DNA from: Bacillota bacterium
GTDB taxonomy: Bacteria; Bacillota; Clostridia; Lachnospirales; Lachnospiraceae
Length of the DNA stretch: 64,000 bases
Reading direction: 5' to 3'
NCBI GenBank assembly: GCA_023414355.1
Contig: JAEZOB010000055.1
Coordinates: forward strand, 62,001-126,000
The notes under the pieces are model-generated. The model was given only the letters and a program-made list of their open reading frames with translations. It ran no database searches and was not told the DNA's origin. Each line of letters opens with the position of its first letter. Within the stretch, counting starts at the first letter, position 1. Shown here piece by piece: positions 62,783 through 64,000 of this stretch. The translations under genes and the position numbers were made by a program.

Positions 62783-62808
62783 TAATATGACGTTCTTTTG
62801 TCATATTA
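62783..62808. promoter_or_regulatory. 26-bp palindromic operator of the GyrI-like gene
   Basis: TAATATGAC-N8-GTCATATTA is a perfect palindrome 58 bp before the gene, sharing its arms (and the GTT start of the spacer) with the site at 61571. Confidence 0.82.
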
Positions 62809-62865
62809 AGAATGTTATTCTTTCTTTATCAGGAACGAAATAGATAGTTTGAAAGGAAGAAAACA

Positions 62866-63519
62866 ATGATGGAAAAGATCGATTACAAAAAGCTTTATAA
62901 GGATTTATATGCGCCGGGTATCACCCCTTCGCTGATTGATGTACCTGCTATGAAATTTATTATCGTTGAGGGGAAAGGGAATCCGAATATTCCAGGAGGT
63001 GAATATCAGCAGGCTGTGGAGCTGCTTTATGCACTCTCCTATACCCTCAAGATGGATTGCAAGGGTTCAGATCAAACCGGAGTCTCTGATTATGTTGTTC
63101 CGCCTTTAGAGGGTTTATGGTGGCTGGAGGATCAAAACGATTTTGATTTCACCAAGAAGGATCAATATTGCTGGATTTCCATGATACGTCAACCGGATTT
63201 TATTAGTGAAGAAATGTTTGAAGCAGCGCGGAAGAAGGTTATAAAGAAGAAGCCGACTCTAGATGTCACTAAGGCCAGACTTGAGCTCTTCAGAGAAGGT
63301 CTATGCGTTCAATGTATGCATATTGGATCCTTTGATGAGGAAGCAGCTACTGTAGCAAAAATTGATGCATATGTAGAACAGACCGGAAAAAGGAATGCGA
63401 TAGGTACTTTGTCTTCAGAAGGAAAGCGATTGCTGCATCATGAAATTTATGTGTCTAATCCTCTTAAGTGCAAACCCTCTGCAAGGAAAACCATCCTGCG
63501 TCATCCTGTAATGGAATAA
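62866..63519 (+). CDS. GyrI-like small-molecule-binding protein
   Basis: This 217-aa protein matches the GyrI-like/SOUL-type effector-binding family in size and in stretches such as FIIVEGKGNPNIPGGEYQQAVELLYALSY, PPLEGLWW and LCVQCMHIGSFDEE. Members bind or hydrolyse small cyclic or cytotoxic compounds. AAAGGAAG precedes the ATG (two adjacent Met codons). It shares its operator with the WYL regulator 300 bp upstream, which probably controls it. Confidence 0.88.
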   Translation: MMEKIDYKKLYKDLYAPGITPSLIDVPAMKFIIVEGKGNPNIPGGEYQQAVELLYALSYTLKMDCKGSDQTGVSDYVVPPLEGLWWLEDQNDFDFTKKDQYCWISMIRQPDFISEEMFEAARKKVIKKKPTLDVTKARLELFREGLCVQCMHIGSFDEEAATVAKIDAYVEQTGKRNAIGTLSSEGKRLLHHEIYVSNPLKCKPSARKTILRHPVME

Positions 63520-63579
63520 GAAGAGTTTAACAGAAACATCAGATCATAATATCCGAGTACTGATAAAGAAAGGAAATCT

Positions 63580-64000
63580 ATGGATACCATCTCGGCGAAA
63601 ACCATCCTGACATCGAAAAAGGACCCTTCCTGGTTCGGTACAGAATACAATATGAATCTCTATAAAGGCTGTTGTCACGGCTGTATTTATTGCGACAGTC
63701 GCAGTGACTGTTATCAGATTTCAGACTTCGATACAGTCAGGGCAAAGGAAAATGCCCTGACTATCCTCGCCACCGAACTTCATAGCAAGATCAAAACCGG
63801 TGTGATTGGTACCGGCTCCATGAGTGATCCTTATAATCCCTATGAAGCTGTCCATCACCTGACCGGAAGAGCCCTTGAACTGGTCGATCAGTACGGCTTC
63901 GGGATAGCAATCGCAACAAAGAGTAACCTGATCACCCGAGATATTGTTACATTAAAGAAAATCAAAGCTCATTCACCTGTACTTTGTAAGATTACGATAA
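63580..64000 (+). CDS. SPL-family radical SAM protein (3' end outside window)
   Basis: 140 codons are visible from an ATG preceded by AAAGGA. The cluster-binding Cys are in YKGCCHGCIYCDSR (Cx3Cx2C). GTGSMSDPYNPYE and IATKSNLITRDI follow, as in the spore-photoproduct-lyase-like (Rv2578c-type) group. The reaction is unknown for this subgroup. It lies 60 bp after the GyrI-like gene on the same strand and may be co-transcribed. Confidence 0.85.
   Translation, partial: MDTISAKTILTSKKDPSWFGTEYNMNLYKGCCHGCIYCDSRSDCYQISDFDTVRAKENALTILATELHSKIKTGVIGTGSMSDPYNPYEAVHHLTGRALELVDQYGFGIAIATKSNLITRDIVTLKKIKAHSPVLCKITI

Overview
The window reads as chromosome of a low-to-moderate GC, spore-forming Gram-positive anaerobe. 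The likeliest placement is Lachnospiraceae (Clostridium cluster XIVa, Lachnoclostridium/Anaerocolumna-like). This is an inference from gene content: a SpoIIIE/TepA/YlzJ block, a SleB-type hydrolase, lexA divergent from a yneA-like gene, LytTR-DUF3021-ABC cassettes, an adjacent pyrB-pyrI pair, and L27 with a cleavable N-terminus next to the Prp protease. No rRNA, tRNA, CRISPR array, intact insertion sequence or prophage was recognised.

Layout. 1-2.98 kb: GNAT fragment, LysM-SleB hydrolase, yneA-like gene and lexA around a dense LexA-operator array. 3.1-8.7 kb: AraC-GNAT fusion regulator overlapping a HelD-type helicase, then a LytTR/DUF3021/ABC operon. 9-25.4 kb (mostly minus strand): a translation/ribosome-assembly supercluster (radical SAM, DUF2344, RNase G, L21, Prp, L27, Obg, YhbY, NadD, YqeK, RsfS). 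It is interrupted by about 6 kb holding a flavoprotein-like gene, an alpha/beta hydrolase, a CPBP protease, an ABC exporter trio with a long structured leader, and ybaK. 25.6-35 kb: a membrane protein, a LysE remnant, orphan KdpDE, and an LnrLMN-LnrJK-like ABC/two-component operon. 35.5-46.9 kb: tyrS, a zinc-ribbon membrane protein, a BspA-like repeat protein, birA-bioY, an SNF2 helicase, a candidate noncoding RNA, pyrBI. 47-57.5 kb: a repeat-rich gap, a lipoprotein, RodA/FtsW, SOD, GNAT, formate-THF ligase, a HAD phosphatase, and a Nudix/two ATP-grasp/LD-carboxypeptidase group. 57.6-64 kb: ftsK/spoIIIE, ylzJ, tepA, then a WYL regulator and a GyrI-like protein that share a near-identical 26-bp palindrome, and the start of an SPL-type radical SAM gene.

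Most of the novelty is between genes. (i) A roughly 415-nt minus-strand transcript unit at about 44.9-45.3 kb has a consensus promoter, tandem 58-nt repeats and a terminator, but no convincing ORF. (ii) A roughly 360-nt leader with mutually exclusive hairpins precedes the ABC exporter at 18.0 kb. (iii) A dispersed palindromic element of about 115 bp has two full copies and several solo ends. (iv) Several different tandem repeat arrays (7, 14, 25, 39 and about 100 bp) sit in gaps. (v) The WYL/GyrI operator pair defines a small testable regulon. No defence island or clear-cut new protein system was seen; the best protein-level candidate is the two-ATP-grasp cluster at 54-57.5 kb.
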